A model generated the notes under the pieces. That model had not been told where the DNA came from. It saw only the letters and a program-made list of their open reading frames with translations, and did not search any database. The position numbers and the translations under genes are program-made. Below, piece by piece: positions 52,656 to 53,573 of a DNA stretch of 53,573 bases. Positions within the stretch are counted from its first letter, which is position 1, and each line of letters starts with the position of its first letter. Source of the DNA: JBCDGZ01 sp038750655. GTDB lineage: Bacteria > Bacteroidota > Bacteroidia > Chitinophagales > Saprospiraceae. The stretch is taken from NCBI GenBank assembly GCA_038750655.1, contig JBCDGZ010000035.1, positions 1 through 53,573 on the forward strand. The letters are read 5' to 3'.

Positions 52656-53054
52656 TTAGGCTTGTTGAGCAGGTTCGATCAAATCCCAGAGGTTGCCGTA
52701 GCAGTCGGCGAATACCGCGACCTTGCCGTAGCTTTCTGTCGATGGCGGTCGGACAATTTCGATGTCTTGAGTAAGAAGATGTTGGTAGTCTCGATCAAAG
52801 TCGTCGGTATACAAGAAGAGGAAGACCCGCCCGCCGGTTTGGTTACCGATACGGCTTTTTTGCTCTTCGTTGGCGGCCCGGGCCAGCAACAGTCGACAGC
52901 CTCTACTGCCGGGAGGCGCAACGATGACCCAGCGCTTGGTAGGACTGAGCGGCGTATCTTCGATCAGTTGAAAATTCAATTTTTCCGTATAAAAAGCAAT
53001 GGCTTTATCATAATCGTCGACCACCAGGGCAATCTGCGCAAGCTGTTGTTTCAT
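52656..53054 (-). CDS. VOC-family (glyoxalase/bleomycin-resistance fold) protein
   Basis: 132 aa from ATG 53054 ('MKQQLAQIALVVDDYDKAIA'); an upstream start at 53108 would overlap the GNAT gene. A single vicinal-oxygen-chelate module pair: 'IALVVDDYDKAIAFYTEKLN' opens the first beta-alpha-beta unit and 'YGKVAVFADCYGNLWDLIEP' closes the second, with a terminal Glu at a usual metal-ligand position. Substrate unpredictable. It is packed 9 bp upstream of rluF and 7 bp after the GNAT gene, forming a three-gene minus-strand operon. Confidence 0.87.
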   Translation of the reverse strand: MKQQLAQIALVVDDYDKAIAFYTEKLNFQLIEDTPLSPTKRWVIVAPPGSRGCRLLLARAANEEQKSRIGNQTGGRVFLFLYTDDFDRDYQHLLTQDIEIVRPPSTESYGKVAVFADCYGNLWDLIEPAQQA

Positions 53055-53061
53055 CAAGTAT

Positions 53062-53573
53062 TTAGGGTTTAAATTTCGCGTAAATATCCAGGCTAATAAA
53101 AGCTCCATCTTTCACCTCACAATCCCGCATCGTTCCTTCGTGAACAAATTGCAGTCTGCTTATGGCCTTCTTACAATTGGTATTTGCTGGCTCCACAAAC
53201 CCCTCAATCCGGTGTAAGCCCATTTCCTCAAATCCATGCTGGCAAATCACCGGCATCGCCTCCTGCATATAGCCCTTCCCCCAATACTCCGGCAGCAGCC
53301 AAAATCCAATCTCCGCCTTGCGATGCACCGTACTCCACTCGCTAAAGCCTCCGGCCCCGATGAACTCGCCGCTTTCCGCATCGCATATAGCCCACCAGCG
53401 TCCAGTGCCGCTGCGCTCCAACCCAGCATACCAGCCCAACTGCCCCTTCGTTGCCTCTAGACTGTCGTAGCTGATGCCGTAATAACGAATAATATCCGGA
53501 TGCGACAGGCCGTAAAAGACCGAGTCGAGGTCTTGATCGGTGAATTGCCGGAAGTGAAGTCGGGGGCTGGATA
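53062..53573 (-). CDS. GNAT N-acetyltransferase, RimJ/RimL-like (5' truncated by window edge)
   Basis: The frame stays open to the last base, so the start lies beyond 53573; about 170 residues are visible. The upstream part reads 'SSPRLHFRQFTDQDLDSVFY', the normal N-terminus of this family. Motif A is 'IGFWLLPEYWGKGYMQEAMP' (G-K-G-Y acetyl-CoA loop) and the C-terminus has 'LHRIEGFVEPANTNCKKAIS' and 'LQFVHEGTMRD'. These match the ribosomal-protein-alanine-type acetyltransferases, which acetylate N-termini or small amines. It heads the VOC-rluF operon. Confidence 0.9.
   Translation of the reverse strand, partial: SSPRLHFRQFTDQDLDSVFYGLSHPDIIRYYGISYDSLEATKGQLGWYAGLERSGTGRWWAICDAESGEFIGAGGFSEWSTVHRKAEIGFWLLPEYWGKGYMQEAMPVICQHGFEEMGLHRIEGFVEPANTNCKKAISRLQFVHEGTMRDCEVKDGAFISLDIYAKFKP

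Overview
The window looks like chromosomal DNA from a Bacteroidota bacterium, most likely of the Saprospiria/Lewinella type. Six proteins end in a type IX secretion system (T9SS) type A sorting domain: a proline-rich 'FPNPA' start, then 'LPSGIYF' near the C-terminus. There are many lipoproteins with an L-A-S-C type lipobox, few Shine-Dalgarno sequences, and typical Bacteroidota families (MbnP, Omp28-like, DUF6495-like, MacB-like permease). I see no transposase, integrase, phage gene, CRISPR array, rRNA or tRNA. The genus is an inference.

Layout. 1-3224: the tail of one T9SS cargo, then a 932-aa secreted protein with eight Kazal-like modules between PKD domains. 3500-9771: a tight three-gene signalling cassette: a receiver-domain protein, a 1254-aa protein joining a GNAT-like fold to a histidine-kinase-like core whose ATPase domain is split by an insertion, and a 240-aa partner. 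10005-13380: five small exported proteins, two sharing a five-cysteine module, the last a thioredoxin-LysM fusion. 14081-21532 (minus): an alpha/beta hydrolase and a 2150-aa T9SS protein with twelve tandem ~94-aa cysteine repeats plus dockerin-like and cohesin-like segments. 21722-26142: a helical-repeat protein, a DUF6495-like protein, TerC, DoxX and ApbE. 26198-29901: a DnaQ-like exonuclease overlapping an MbnP gene, a second MbnP and a di-heme MbnH/MauG-type peroxidase, a probable metal/redox set.

29985-43234: an Omp28-like thioredoxin-fold T9SS protein, a 1637-aa Asp-box protein with a recent 819-bp internal duplication, a TPR-LuxR type membrane regulator (minus) and a T9SS subtilisin. 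43235-43931 is non-coding and holds two tandem copies of a structured element. 43932-48613: an SDR epimerase, a decayed small ORF, a flavodoxin-like reductase, a uricase homologue lacking two catalytic residues, a bilobal aspartic protease lipoprotein with PDZ, and a TlpA-like thioredoxin. 48622-53573 (minus): MOSC, a MacB/FtsX-type permease, RluF, a VOC protein and a truncated GNAT.

The best candidates for undescribed biology are the 3500-9771 signalling cassette, the uricase homologue with altered catalytic residues, the tandem structured RNA-like repeats at 43541-43808, the paired five-cysteine proteins at 11311-12512, and a dispersed AATTAATT-centred palindrome upstream of three unrelated genes. 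Functional claims rest on motifs read by eye; no database search was possible.
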